Positions 36,209 through 45,070 of a DNA stretch of 64,000 nucleotides are shown here, one piece after another; within the stretch, counting starts at the first letter, position 1, and each line of letters opens with the position of its first letter. Made by a program: the position numbers and the translations under genes. The notes under the pieces were generated by a model. The model saw only the letters and a list, made by a program, of their open reading frames with translations, had not been told where the DNA came from and did not search any database. Source of the stretch: CAKZQX01 sp034435975 (lineage in GTDB: Bacteria > Chloroflexota > Chloroflexia > Chloroflexales > Chloroflexaceae); the NCBI GenBank assembly GCA_034435975.1, contig DAOTWD010000042.1:38098-102097 (forward strand), given 5' to 3'.

Positions 36209-36580
36209 TACGCTCTATCTGTATAAATGTGGATAAGCAGCAGAAACGTGTGAATAACTTCACCCCTGCCAGGTACGCTCTATCTGTATAAATGTGGATA
36301 AGCAGCAGAAATGTGTGGATAACTTCACCCGTGTGTGGATAACTTTGCGCATAATGCGTGGATTAATCGTGGATATAAACCCGTCAACTGGAACCACGCT
36401 CGTTCCGGTGTGAAGAATGTGGATAAACATCCACCTGTTATCCCAGAGAAGAGAATGCACACCAATCAGCAGTAAAGCTATTTTCCACATCTTCCACAGC
36501 CACTACTATGACGTCTATTATAAATCTATACAATAAATTTGTGGATATTTAGCAAGCGCACTCTTCTGGGGATAACCGTT
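36209..36580. other. oriC: probable chromosomal replication origin (oriC): DnaA-box cluster
   Basis: Six perfect DnaA boxes TTATNCACA (as complement TGTGGATAA or TGTGAATAA) at 36228-36236, 36249-36257, 36293-36301, 36314-36322, 36334-36342 and 36418-36426. One-mismatch boxes lie at 36481-36489 (opposite orientation), 36540-36548 and 36567-36575, with weaker ones at 36357 and 36368. The first four perfect boxes lie in a 65-bp tandem duplication (36209-36273, 36274-36338). 36505-36540 is AT-rich (CTATTATAAATCTATACAAT) and could be the unwinding element. dnaA is not adjacent. Confidence 0.8.
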
Positions 36581-36676
36581 CAGGTGAGTCATAGCGAGCA
36601 TTCAGCGCTTGTTTGAAAAGGAAGCCTGGCGAACGTCGTTTCACACATCCGCCCGTATCTCCGTACCTCTTTGGGA

Positions 36677-36706
36677 TTGGCACGTTTTATAGAATGTTGG
36701 TATAAT
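36677..36706 (+). promoter_or_regulatory. promoter of the SRP RNA gene
   Basis: TTGGCA at 36677-36682, an 18-bp spacer and TATAAT at 36701-36706, with transcription expected to start about seven bases on, at 36713, the predicted RNA 5' end. Confidence 0.7.
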
Positions 36707-36712
36707 AGAACA

Positions 36713-36802
36713 GGTGCCAGGGAACGGCAGATACTTGCTGAACCCCGCCAGGGCCTAGCGGCAGCAACGGTAGGTGAGTTCCTCTGGGTGTTTCCTGGTA
36801 CC
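36713..36802 (+). ncRNA. ffs: signal recognition particle RNA, small bacterial type
   Basis: About 90-nt RNA that binds Ffh and targets membrane proteins. The apical domain carries the conserved Ffh site: CCAGGGCC, tetraloop TAGC, then GGCAGCAACGG, preceded by GAACCCCG. The ends close as a 13-bp helix: GGTGCCAGGGAAC (36713-36725) with GTTTCCTGGTACC (36790-36802), two wobbles. The usual GGAA tetraloop is replaced by UAGC, which fits the alternative URRC class known in some SRP RNAs. The RNA converges on cdd, whose stop is nine bases beyond. Confidence 0.88.
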
Positions 36803-36810
36803 ATCCAGGA

Positions 36811-37224
36811 TCATCGTCTGGCTCCGCTCAACTGGCTGGCACCGAAAGCCGCAGGCAACAATTTCTGTGGCGTCGTTATGTGTTGATCTCCTCGTGTATT
36901 GAGGAGTAACACAGTACTGTGTGGTGCCAGTTCCAGGATAACCTGACGGCACGCTCCACAAGGACTGGCAACCGTATCCGTAGCAGTAATAACGGCTATG
37001 GCAACAATATCTCGCTCTCCTGCAGCGTAGGCGCTAAACAGGGCCACACGTTCAGCACATAACGTAACAGGATAGGCCGCATTCTCAATATTACATCCTG
37101 GAAAAATCTGCCCGGATGCAGTAAGTACTGCTGCACCTACAGCAAACCCAGAATAGGGTGCATAGGCTCGCTCCCGTCCTAGTTGCGCCGCACGAATCAG
37201 GGCTGTATAGTCATGTTGTTCCAT
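36811..37224 (-). CDS. cdd: cytidine deaminase
   Basis: 137-aa homotetrameric-type cytidine deaminase that salvages cytidine to uridine. Zinc and catalytic residues are in CNIENAAYPVTLCAERVAL (the Cys-Ala-Glu motif) and SPCGACRQVILE (P-C-x2-C). The YAPYSGFAVGAAV start is typical. The chosen start has AAGGAAG four bases upstream and lies inside the end of the CorC-like gene (28-bp overlap), so the two are co-transcribed. Confidence 0.95.
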   Translation of the reverse strand: MEQHDYTALIRAAQLGRERAYAPYSGFAVGAAVLTASGQIFPGCNIENAAYPVTLCAERVALFSAYAAGERDIVAIAVITATDTVASPCGACRQVILELAPHSTVLLLNTRGDQHITTPQKLLPAAFGASQLSGARR

Positions 37225-38615
37225 GTATCTTCCTTGCCATTCACTTCTTCTGGTTGACACTGGGTGAGCAACGCAGCCAATAACTCATTGTTGTCCTGTA
37301 CCATCAAGGTCGTCGGATCTTCCTCGGTTGTCTGTCGCATCCCCACATCACGCTCTGCAGGGTGTTCAAACGTAATGCGCAGCTTTTGCGGACGTACACC
37401 CTGCATTGATAGCACGGTGACCGTAGCCCTGTCAAGTACCACTTCGTCTCCAACTAGCGGAACTCGACCCAACTGCTCATATACCAACCCCCCAATGCGA
37501 TCGGCATCAGTTGCCTGTAAGTTCAAGTCAGCGAGATCATTAATATCATCAATTGATACCCGTGCATCAACGATCAACTCGGTCTCACTGATAACCTGAA
37601 TAGAAGGTTCTTCATCTACATCATACTCATCTTGAATTTCGCCAACAATTTCTTCTAACAAATCCTCGATTGTTGCCAGGCCAGCTGTACCGCCATATTC
37701 ATCAACAATAATTGCCATATGAATCTTGCGTTGCTGCATTTGCTTAAGCAACACGTCAACCTTCATGGTTTCTGGTACAAAATGGATCGATGAACGCGAA
37801 AGATCGGCCAGTGACATATTACGTTGACCATCGCGTAAAACCGGCAACAGATCTTTCGCATACAAAATGCCAATAATGGTGTCAATCGTCTCTTCATACA
37901 CCGGGATACGAGAATGACCTTCACTAATCACAAAATCCAATGCCTTCTCCAACGGAGTGTTTACTTCGAGAGCAACAATATCAACGCGGGGAACCATGAT
38001 CTCACGTACCAGCGTGTCGCCGAAAGAAAAGATACCCTCGATCATCTCACGTTCGTTGTGTTCGATCAACCCTTCTTCCTCGCCAACATTCACCATCAGG
38101 CGCAGTTCTTCCTCTGTCACCAGGGACATACCGGGTGTATTCGGCCCTCGTATCAGGTATACCAGTGGCCTGGTCAATAGCGTAATAACGATCACGATCG
38201 GTCCGAGTATCGACATTGCGAGGTTAAAAGGGGTGGAAAGGATAAGCGCTGTAGTGTCTGGAGCGCGTGCGGCCAGTGCCTTGGGCAACACCTCACTTAC
38301 AACCAGGATGATGAACAGGAGTAGGGTCAATGCGATGCCCTGTGTCCAGAGTGCAACGTTCCGCACCAGATACAATGTCAGCGTGGTAGTAAGAATGGTG
38401 ACACTGGTGTTCAGCAGGATGATGACTGCCTTGATCTGATATGGATCGCTCATTAAGCGGGACAGCAACCGTGCGCGGGGGACTCCTGCTTCCAGTAAGG
38501 CATTCAGCCGATGACGACTGATAGCAGTAAAAGCGGCATCAACGGCAGAGGTGAAGGCTAATATACAAAGACAGATTCCTATACCAATCGCAATTAGACC
38601 AGGGTCGGGATCCAA
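37197..38615 (-). CDS. CorC/HlyC-type membrane protein (DUF21-CBS)
   Basis: 472 aa. An N-terminal DUF21/CNNM membrane domain with about four helices (residues 5-160) contains SAVDAAFTAISRHRL and VVSEVLPKALAARAPD. A CBS pair follows, with MVPRVDIVALEVNTPLEKAL and HMAIIVDEYGGTAGLATIEDLLEEIVGEI, then a C-terminal CorC_HlyC domain. Family members are linked to magnesium/cobalt efflux or resistance; the historical hemolysin label is misleading. The C-terminal tail after about 435 is extra. It lies between prs and cdd on the same strand. Confidence 0.92.
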   Translation of the reverse strand: MDPDPGLIAIGIGICLCILAFTSAVDAAFTAISRHRLNALLEAGVPRARLLSRLMSDPYQIKAVIILLNTSVTILTTTLTLYLVRNVALWTQGIALTLLLFIILVVSEVLPKALAARAPDTTALILSTPFNLAMSILGPIVIVITLLTRPLVYLIRGPNTPGMSLVTEEELRLMVNVGEEEGLIEHNEREMIEGIFSFGDTLVREIMVPRVDIVALEVNTPLEKALDFVISEGHSRIPVYEETIDTIIGILYAKDLLPVLRDGQRNMSLADLSRSSIHFVPETMKVDVLLKQMQQRKIHMAIIVDEYGGTAGLATIEDLLEEIVGEIQDEYDVDEEPSIQVISETELIVDARVSIDDINDLADLNLQATDADRIGGLVYEQLGRVPLVGDEVVLDRATVTVLSMQGVRPQKLRITFEHPAERDVGMRQTTEEDPTTLMVQDNNELLAALLTQCQPEEVNGKEDTWNNMTIQP

Positions 38616-38749
38616 AGATATAAACTCCTGAAGCTACATCCTTACAGCACAGTCTTGATGAAACACAAAAAAGTGACTACCGATCGTAACTTCGTAGGAA
38701 TCCAGGAAACAGACAATGGGTGATCGGGCGTAACCTGGATTTACAATCA

Positions 38750-39688
38750 TCAGGAGAAGAGTGTACTGAGCGATAGATCCTTGTGGATGCGCATGATTGC
38801 TTCAGCGAACAGTGATGCAACGCTAATGACTTTGATCCGCGCACCATCATGGACTTTAGGCAGGGGAATAGTATTGGTGATAATGGTTTCAACCAGATGC
38901 GATTGCGCGATGATTTTCAAGGCATCAGCGGCAAAAACACCATGCGTAGCACATGCATAGACCGAACGTGCCCCCCGTTCGATCAGAGCGTGAGCTGCTT
39001 CTACCAATGTGCCACCGGTGGAAATCATATCATCGACGATAATAGCGGTTCTCCCTTCAACATCTCCAACCATTTCTACGACTTCCGAGACATCTGGAGC
39101 AGGCCGTTGCTTGGCGATAATCGCCAGGCCTGCCCCGATCCGTTCACGGAAGCGGTTGGCACGACCCACGCCACCGGCATCGGGAGAAACAACGACCGGG
39201 TCAGGCAGATTCAAGGCACGAATACTATCGGCCAGGAGCGGCGCTGCCTGCAAGTGATCGACAGGGATATCAAAGAATCCCTCAATAGCTGGCGCATGCA
39301 GGTCGATCGTGAGTACGCGATCCGCACCAGCGGTGCAGATCAAGTTTGCCACCAGTTTCGCCGAGATTGGTTCACGCCCGCTGGTCTTTTTTTCCTGTTT
39401 GGCATACCCGTAGTAGGGAATGACTGCGGTGACGCGAGCCGCGGAAGCGCGGCGTAACGCATCAATGATCAACAACAGTTCCATCAAGTGATGATTAACG
39501 GGCGTACAACTGGGTTGAATGACAAACACGTCGCACCCACGGACATTGTCTTCCAGCTTGACGCGCGTTTCATCATTTTTGAACGTTCCAACGATCGCCC
39601 GGCCCAGATTGAGACTCAAACAGCTTGCGATTTCCTGTGCCAGCGGACGATTGGCGTTGCCACTGAAAACAAGGAGGCGTCCATCCAT
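38750..39688 (-). CDS. prs: ribose-phosphate pyrophosphokinase
   Basis: 312-aa PRPP synthase (ribose-5-phosphate + ATP). Motifs present: FKNDETRVKLEDNVRGCDVF (flexible substrate region), YYGYAKQEKKTSGREPISAK (catalytic loop), DLHAPAIEGFFDIPVDHL, and the PRPP loop IIVDDMISTGGT. ATG 39688 begins MDGRLLVFSG, matching family length; an upstream ATG at 39805 would add a hydrophobic stretch not seen in Prs. The ribosome site is weak. PRPP feeds nucleotide and histidine synthesis; hisF lies 1.6 kb away on the other strand. Confidence 0.95.
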   Translation of the reverse strand: MDGRLLVFSGNANRPLAQEIASCLSLNLGRAIVGTFKNDETRVKLEDNVRGCDVFVIQPSCTPVNHHLMELLLIIDALRRASAARVTAVIPYYGYAKQEKKTSGREPISAKLVANLICTAGADRVLTIDLHAPAIEGFFDIPVDHLQAAPLLADSIRALNLPDPVVVSPDAGGVGRANRFRERIGAGLAIIAKQRPAPDVSEVVEMVGDVEGRTAIIVDDMISTGGTLVEAAHALIERGARSVYACATHGVFAADALKIIAQSHLVETIITNTIPLPKVHDGARIKVISVASLFAEAIMRIHKDLSLSTLFS

Positions 39689-39925
39689 AACAATCTTCGC
39701 ACCCTTCAGTTTATAGTAGGTAAGGCTAACCCGATACAAGACAGCGCGACCGAACGATATGTGTGCCAGGAACAGGTATAAGAACACAAAAAAGCAGCGA
39801 AGCAAGCTTCACTGCGCACATGTTTGCTAGCATAGGACAACCACGGGCATGCACTCAGCAAGGATTGCTGGTTGTTTTTCCTTTTCTACCACCGCTTGCT
39901 GTCTATCCCCACTGATGCGGAAAGA

Positions 39926-39999
39926 TGGCTGCCGGGCCAGGACTCGAACCTGGACAAACGGATTCAAAGTCCGTGGTGCTGCCATTACACAACCCGGCA
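39926..39999 (-). tRNA. tRNA-Gln (anticodon TTG)
   Basis: The minus strand folds as a full cloverleaf. The acceptor is TGCCGGG / CCCGGCA with discriminator G and an encoded CCA (39926-39928). The D arm has GTGTAATGGCAGCAC, the anticodon stem-loop CGGACTTTGAATCCG has TTG at 39965-39967, and the T arm contains GGTTCGAGTCC. It lies 237 bp upstream of prs. Confidence 0.96.
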
Positions 40000-40230
40000 G
40001 CAAGTATGTAAAACAGGTTGTGCTGCATTATACCATACTCTTCTTTGCTATCGCAATATTGGGGAGCGGGTGGACGGGTATCTGTCTGGTACCTGTTCAG
40101 GCAGGTTGGTGGCGATGATCTCCGTTCAGAATGCCCGGTAGCCGAGAGTGATGCCGGTTAAAAAACGGTCTCTCTGAACAGGCACGTGTGTTATAATGAT
40201 TTTATACTCCTGTAGGAAGGGTGGAGAACG

Positions 40231-40989
40231 ATGGTGCGGCCATTCCGAATATTTTGGGTGGCATTGTGTGATCTCATGGATGAACTATGGGTCTTGATGG
40301 CCTGTAATGTTCTCTGGTCACTGATCGGCCTGCCCTTGCTACTGCTGACGCTGGTACTGTTCAGCCAGGGCTTTGTCTGGCTACCAATTGTAGCTGGTCT
40401 GCTGGCGGTATTGCCACTGGCTACGGCAACTGCGGGGCTGTACAGTGTTGCTCAGCGGATTTCGGAAGGTCGGGCCTGCCATGTTCGAGATTTCTTTGTA
40501 GGGATGCGGCGCTATATGCTGCCAGGCTGGTATACCGCAGGTCTGTGGAGTATCGGGTTACTCGTTATACTGGTGAATCTACAGTTCTATGCTCGTCTGC
40601 CCAATCTGTTCGGCATAGTGCTGACGGGATTCTGGCTCGTCGTGTTGCTGATCTGGCTTTGTATGCTGGTGTATATGTTCCCCTTACTATTGATTCAGCC
40701 ACAGACACGCTGGTGGGTACGTATGCGCTATGCATTTGCGCTGGCAATGGGCCGCCCGCTCTTTACGCTGGTTACGCTCATCCTGATGCTGCTTCTGGTA
40801 TTATTGACGGCATTAGTACCCGTTTTATCGCTGGTGGTGACAGTGGTGCTGCTGGCTCAGTGGAGTATGCGCGCAACACTGTTGTTGCTTGAGGAAGCTG
40901 AAGCACACCGTGCTGCAGCCAACTCGACGGTGATCTGCTATGGTTCGCTCACGGATAAAGGGCGCAAAGGCCAGATCAGACCGGAATAA
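40231..40989 (+). CDS. DUF624-like (YesL) membrane protein
   Basis: 252 aa with about five to six hydrophobic segments: 20-42, 45-72, 100-118, 127-150, 170-190 and 192-212. The N-terminal part FRIFWVALCDLMDELWVLMACNVLW and TAGLYSVAQRISEGRACHVRDFF fit DUF624, a family of unknown function often near carbohydrate-transport genes. A ribosome site GGTGGAG precedes ATG 40231, and TATAAT at 40192-40197 is a likely -10. It is isolated here. Confidence 0.75.
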   Translation: MVRPFRIFWVALCDLMDELWVLMACNVLWSLIGLPLLLLTLVLFSQGFVWLPIVAGLLAVLPLATATAGLYSVAQRISEGRACHVRDFFVGMRRYMLPGWYTAGLWSIGLLVILVNLQFYARLPNLFGIVLTGFWLVVLLIWLCMLVYMFPLLLIQPQTRWWVRMRYAFALAMGRPLFTLVTLILMLLLVLLTALVPVLSLVVTVVLLAQWSMRATLLLLEEAEAHRAAANSTVICYGSLTDKGRKGQIRPE

Positions 40990-41320
40990 GTGACACAGAG
41001 TACACCGTTTGTAAGGCTGTAGAGCGACAAAAGTCGTTACGTCATAGGGGGCATCGCATGATGTTCCACCATGGGTCACGTCAAACTCTGGTGGTTAGCT
41101 CTAGATGCGAGAACGATGGTTTCGTTGCTCATACCGTGGGAGCAATGGACGTTGGTACCTTCTCAGGTGGGCTGGTGGGGCCGGCCCACCTGGGCAACCC
41201 CTGCCGGTACACATTGCCCTGAACGAGTACAGCAGTCATTTCGCCATCAACATCAGTGCTCAACCGGTAGCATTTGAACCTTTTGTCTTATGATCGCCAT
41301 ACTGAACAGAGAACGAACGT
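40990..41320. other. hisF upstream region with hairpin
   Basis: No gene seen. A 9-bp hairpin with an 11-nt loop lies at 41164-41192 (CAGGTGGGC / GCCCACCTG), with GGTACC just before and GGTAC just after it. I considered a T-box but the specifier and antiterminator bulge are not recognisable. Confidence 0.4.
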
Positions 41321-42097
41321 ATGCTGACACGAAGAATAATTCCCTGTCTTGATGTGAAAGCTGGCCGGGTGGTGAAAGGGATAGCATTCCTGAACCATCG
41401 TGATGCAGGTGATCCGGTAGCGCTGGCAGCAACATATAACGTGGATGGGGCTGATGAACTGGTGTTCTATGATATTACCGCCAGCAGTGATGATCGGGCC
41501 ATTATGGTTGATGTGGTGGAGCGCACAGCAGCCCAGATTTTTATTCCGCTGACGGTTGGCGGTGGATTGCGTACCACCGAGGATATGTATCGGATGTTGC
41601 GGGCCGGAGCGGATAAGGTTTCACTTAACACGGCTGCCGTGCTGAATCCGCAGTTGATTTACGAAGGCGCACGCCGGTTTGGTAGTCAGTGTATTGTGTT
41701 GTCCATTGATGCGCGACGGGTGAATGTCCCCGATGAGCCGTCGCGCTGGGCGGTATTTACCCATACCGGGCGTCAGGCCCGGGCGACGGGGATTGATGCG
41801 ATCGAGTGGGCACGGCGTGGGGTCGAGTTGGGTGCGGGTGAGATTGTGATCAACAGTATGGACACTGATGGGCAGCGTACAGGCTATGATCTGGAGTTGT
41901 TACGGGTGCTGAGCACGACCGTTGATGTGCCGGTGATTGCTTCGGGTGGCGCAGGGTCGCCAGAGGATATGTATCAGGCGCTCATAGCTGGTCAGGCTGA
42001 TGCGGTGCTGGCGGCTTCGATCTTTCACTTTGGCGATTATACGATTGCTGAGGTGAAATCGTACCTGGCTGAACGAGGAGTCCCGGTACGTCAGTAA
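41321..42097 (+). CDS. hisF: imidazole glycerol phosphate synthase cyclase subunit
   Basis: 258-aa (beta/alpha)8 barrel that, with HisH, makes imidazole glycerol phosphate and AICAR in histidine synthesis. The start motif MLTRRIIPCLDVKAGRVVKG holds the catalytic Asp11. LSIDARRV carries the second catalytic Asp. The two phosphate-binding loops are IPLTVGGGLRT and VIASGGAGSPEDM. No hisH adjoins it. The gene is strongly G-rich on its coding strand, unlike plus-strand genes left of 36 kb. Confidence 0.97.
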   Translation: MLTRRIIPCLDVKAGRVVKGIAFLNHRDAGDPVALAATYNVDGADELVFYDITASSDDRAIMVDVVERTAAQIFIPLTVGGGLRTTEDMYRMLRAGADKVSLNTAAVLNPQLIYEGARRFGSQCIVLSIDARRVNVPDEPSRWAVFTHTGRQARATGIDAIEWARRGVELGAGEIVINSMDTDGQRTGYDLELLRVLSTTVDVPVIASGGAGSPEDMYQALIAGQADAVLAASIFHFGDYTIAEVKSYLAERGVPVRQ

Positions 42098-42159
42098 CAC
42101 ACGAGATATACGGTTGCTGGTCGCTTATGCCTTGCGCATTGACGATTCCGCTACCTGGA

Positions 42160-43251
42160 TCACGTTGAGACTGCTTCGCGCATGGTAGGGGAAACAACCT
42201 GTGGATGGGTGGCACGCAACTTGTGTAGACGCGCCAGTGACTCGACTGCGGCGGTATGCACATTGGTATCTTGATCCTGAACTGCCTGGGTCAGGGCATC
42301 GAGTACTTCACGTGAGGCACCTGTGGCACCCATACTGCCCAGGGCGCGGGCAGCCGCTTCACGAGTATAAGGATCCTCGTCGGTAAGGAGGGTCATCAAC
42401 TGATTGATCAGCAGGGGTGCGCTGGCCAACTCGCCAATTTCAGCCAGCACCAATGCAGTTGACGAACGCACAAAACCATCTTCGTTCGTCAGGCAGATCG
42501 ACAGGTAGTCGATCAATTGGGGCGAGACAATACGTTCACGCAAAGTACCCAGAGCACGTGCAGCCGCATTACGGGTTTTGAGATCGCAGTCAAAAATTGC
42601 CACCCGCACCAGCGCCTTGACCAGATTCAGCGGAGGTGTCTCGGCAAAATGACCGAGCATACGCGCCGCGGCTGCCCGCACATCGGCGGTACTGTCTTTC
42701 AAGCTATCATGCAGCAGAATGAGATCTGCCGAGGTATAGTAGCCTTTGCGATGTTGCAGGCTGCGGATCGCATCATAGCGTAGTTGCCAGCCAGGATCGT
42801 TAAGCAAACGCCGGAGCTGGGTGAACTCATCAGTGCCGTAGACATCCAGTTCATGCAGGAGCGTCAGGCGGAGCCACTCGTCACGCGAGCTGTTGAGCCG
42901 CTGACGTGCCAGATGAATAACGTTCAGCGACAACATCAACTGTTCAATGGCTGCACGTAGCACCGGGGTAGTACGTAATTCCCGCTCGAGTAAAAGTGCA
43001 ACCTGATAGCGCATCTGCACCGCACGATGCACAATATGATCCGCACCGGCATCACGAGTGATCTGGGCCAGTGCCAGTACGGCAGCGACTGGTTCTCGTT
43101 GAAACGCTTCAAGGAATGGTTCAAGTGTGCGGACTGACAGGTAGCCCAGTATCGTGCCGGTACCGGTGAGTTGTATATCCTGACGTGGGTTACGGGCAAA
43201 AGCGTTCAGTCGTTCAGCGATTTGTGTGCGCCATATATCCTGGTCAAACAT
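42160..43251 (-). CDS. HEAT-repeat protein
   Basis: 363-aa all-alpha solenoid. From about residue 130 to 350 there are at least five HEAT/PBS-lyase-type repeats, for example DSLKDSTADVRAAAARMLGH, CDLKTRNAAARALGTL, NEDGFVRSSTALVLAEIG and DEDPYTREAAARALGSMG. The N-terminal ~120 residues are helical without repeats. Probably a scaffold; no partner is indicated. It converges with hisF. Confidence 0.85.
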   Translation of the reverse strand: MFDQDIWRTQIAERLNAFARNPRQDIQLTGTGTILGYLSVRTLEPFLEAFQREPVAAVLALAQITRDAGADHIVHRAVQMRYQVALLLERELRTTPVLRAAIEQLMLSLNVIHLARQRLNSSRDEWLRLTLLHELDVYGTDEFTQLRRLLNDPGWQLRYDAIRSLQHRKGYYTSADLILLHDSLKDSTADVRAAAARMLGHFAETPPLNLVKALVRVAIFDCDLKTRNAAARALGTLRERIVSPQLIDYLSICLTNEDGFVRSSTALVLAEIGELASAPLLINQLMTLLTDEDPYTREAAARALGSMGATGASREVLDALTQAVQDQDTNVHTAAVESLARLHKLRATHPQVVSPTMREAVST

Positions 43252-44091
43252 TGGTGTATCCTACTACAATGCTACGTATCATGGTTGGGTAACCACTCAC
43301 GTAGGGTGGACTCAAGGGACAACAAGTCTCCTTCAGGCGTTGCTCGAGTCTGGCGGGGCCTGCGGCCCCGGCGAAACCCGCTGGCGAAAGTCCCCCTGAA
43401 CGGTGCTGGTATATGATATAGACATCAGTGTGCATATTATAACATACTGGCGTATATTATTGTTCGTGCGGCTTCGTTATTTTGACCGTCTGCCTGAAAA
43501 GCGAGCCGGTTTAGGGCAACGCTCCTCACGTTCTGCTCGCGATGGCTAGAAACCGGGTTCCTGGAAGGTGTTTTTTGATCGGCAACACAGCGGCAGCATG
43601 GTGGTCGTGCGTTATACCGCGTATGCACACCGGTTCTAAAGATGCCAGATTGATGTCTTCAGGCGTTGTTCTGGTGGGGTGCTCACTGGAGATGCTTCAG
43701 TGTGCTGGTGAAATTACAGTATATCATAATGACAGAGCAATGAGTGGGCTATACCTGACAGGTGACAATGTGATCATCTGTAGAGAAACAGAGCTGACGT
43801 GGTTGGTTGTCTGCCGATCGGTTTCGTCCGTGGTAGAATGAAAGAAGGATATGCCCTTCTCGGTTCCATTTTTTGCCGCATGTGAGGATGGGAAGACGAA
43901 GTAGAAAAAGAACCGCTCTGCCGCGATTGAACAAGACCATGGTGCTCCAACGAGACTTCATCGCAGCGGGAGGTGCGAGGGCCGCAGGCCCTCGCGCACG
44001 TTCGGTTGTGGTTTTTGAGGAGCAACGCCGCGCCGCGACGTAATAGGCACAGGCAACCACGTAACTCGGCTAGAGTCAGGAGGAAGATCGA
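43252..44091. other. 840-bp intergenic region with small palindromes
   Basis: No supported gene. It contains GGGGCC-TGC-GGCCCC (43358-43372), and AGGGCC-GCA-GGCCCT inside GCGAGGGCC/GGCCCTCGC (about 43976-43996), of the same three-base-loop type as in the rmlA leader. A CACTGGAGATGCTTCAGTG hairpin lies near 43688. Frames of 80-100 codons here have poor composition and no ribosome sites. Confidence 0.5.
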
Positions 44092-44766
44092 GTGAACAAG
44101 GAATTGAGGTTACCATCTACGCGCCAGCGCCTGGGCTTGCGCCCAGGGTTAGAGCCGTATTATACGGTGGTTGAACAGACACCAACACAGCTGGTGTTGC
44201 GTTCGAGACCAGGTGCGAATCGGCGTGCAGGCTATACCTTTATGGCACGCGGGGTGGTACTGATAGTGCTGGGTCTGCTCTTTTTTAGTGCGGGGTATAT
44301 CAATCTATCTGAAGGTATGGAAGATGCCGGGATCAGTGTGATTTTCGGTACGGTTGTCCTGGGGATTCTGGGATGGTTTGGTCTACGGGGGGTGGTAACC
44401 GGGTGGGCAGTGGCCAGTACGGTCAATCAGATAACGGTCGATCAAGAAACGGGAACGATCACCTATACGCAGAGCAATCTGATTATCCGTAATCGTCACA
44501 AACGTACACAGACGCTCCCCACGTCACAGGTGACACAGCTCCGGTTGCGCAGGCGATCATTTGTGTCATCAGGCATACTGGCACGGCGATATCCTATTAT
44601 GGCCCTGGAGTTGCTAACCGCTACTGGTGCGGTCTGGCTGGTGGATAGCGCTGCAGACGCGGCGATGCTGTCTGAAACGGCCACAGCGCTATCTGCGGTG
44701 TTGGGTCTCCCGGTTGAGCATGCCGGGCAGGATGCGTATCAGGCTGTGCCTGCTGCTGATCGCTGA
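44092..44766 (+). CDS. membrane protein of unknown function (PH-like)
   Basis: 224 aa from GTG 44092, with AGGAGG eight bases upstream. Two membrane helices (about 53-70 and 80-100) are followed by a cytosolic domain with NQITVDQETGTITYTQSNLI and TLPTSQVTQLRLRRRSF, reminiscent of bacterial PH-like (bPH/YdbT-type) membrane proteins. No family is assigned with certainty. The next gene (PP2C) has its own promoter about 235 bp on. Confidence 0.7.
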   Translation: MNKELRLPSTRQRLGLRPGLEPYYTVVEQTPTQLVLRSRPGANRRAGYTFMARGVVLIVLGLLFFSAGYINLSEGMEDAGISVIFGTVVLGILGWFGLRGVVTGWAVASTVNQITVDQETGTITYTQSNLIIRNRHKRTQTLPTSQVTQLRLRRRSFVSSGILARRYPIMALELLTATGAVWLVDSAADAAMLSETATALSAVLGLPVEHAGQDAYQAVPAADR

Positions 44767-45001
44767 CGGTGACTGACTGCCCTTATTGCTGAGGCGTATG
44801 GCTTCAGCCGGATTCGGGCTGCCGGTCTGCGCCGGGATACAGACGCGGCGCAGCAGTACTCGTGTCCGGTGTGCGGTGCAATGTTCTATGTCATAGGTGG
44901 CCCGGCCCGGTCTTTCAGGCAGTCTCTTCATTTGCCGCAGGGCGATATTATCTTGCTCCAGATCCCTACTTGCGCTATCATGATCGCCATTGTATACGGT
45001 T

Positions 45002-45030
45002 TTGGCAACAACGAGGTCACATGCTATGCT
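45002..45030 (+). promoter_or_regulatory. putative promoter of PP2C-mutL
   Basis: TTGGCA at 45002-45007, a 17-bp spacer and TATGCT at 45025-45030, 41 bp before the PP2C start. 44767-45000 otherwise shows only a GTCTG...CAGAC hairpin near 44827 and no supported gene. Confidence 0.45.
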
Positions 45031-45070
45031 CCTGGCGCTGTGGTCTGGTTCAAGTTATGAGGATAGCAGC

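Noticed and set aside
36180..36580. Reading the TGTGGATAA cluster as a CRISPR or iteron plasmid origin
   Set aside because: Spacing is irregular apart from one duplication, there is no Rep gene, and the motif is the DnaA box; chromosomal housekeeping genes surround it.
40180..40230. Full sigma-70 promoter for the DUF624 gene
   Set aside because: Only the TATAAT is convincing; no -35 at 16-18 bp.
41140..41220. T-box or other riboswitch before hisF
   Set aside because: A GGTACC string and a hairpin are present, but no T-box bulge (TGGNACCGCG) or specifier loop could be identified.
43542..43841. 99-codon plus-strand frame in the 840-bp gap
   Set aside because: Mixed Cys/Trp-rich composition, no ribosome site, no family likeness.
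44773..45060. Open frame with a CPVCG motif between the PH-like gene and PP2C
   Set aside because: No ATG/GTG/TTG start with a ribosome site before the CPVCG; its end overlaps the PP2C promoter, and composition after the motif is poor.
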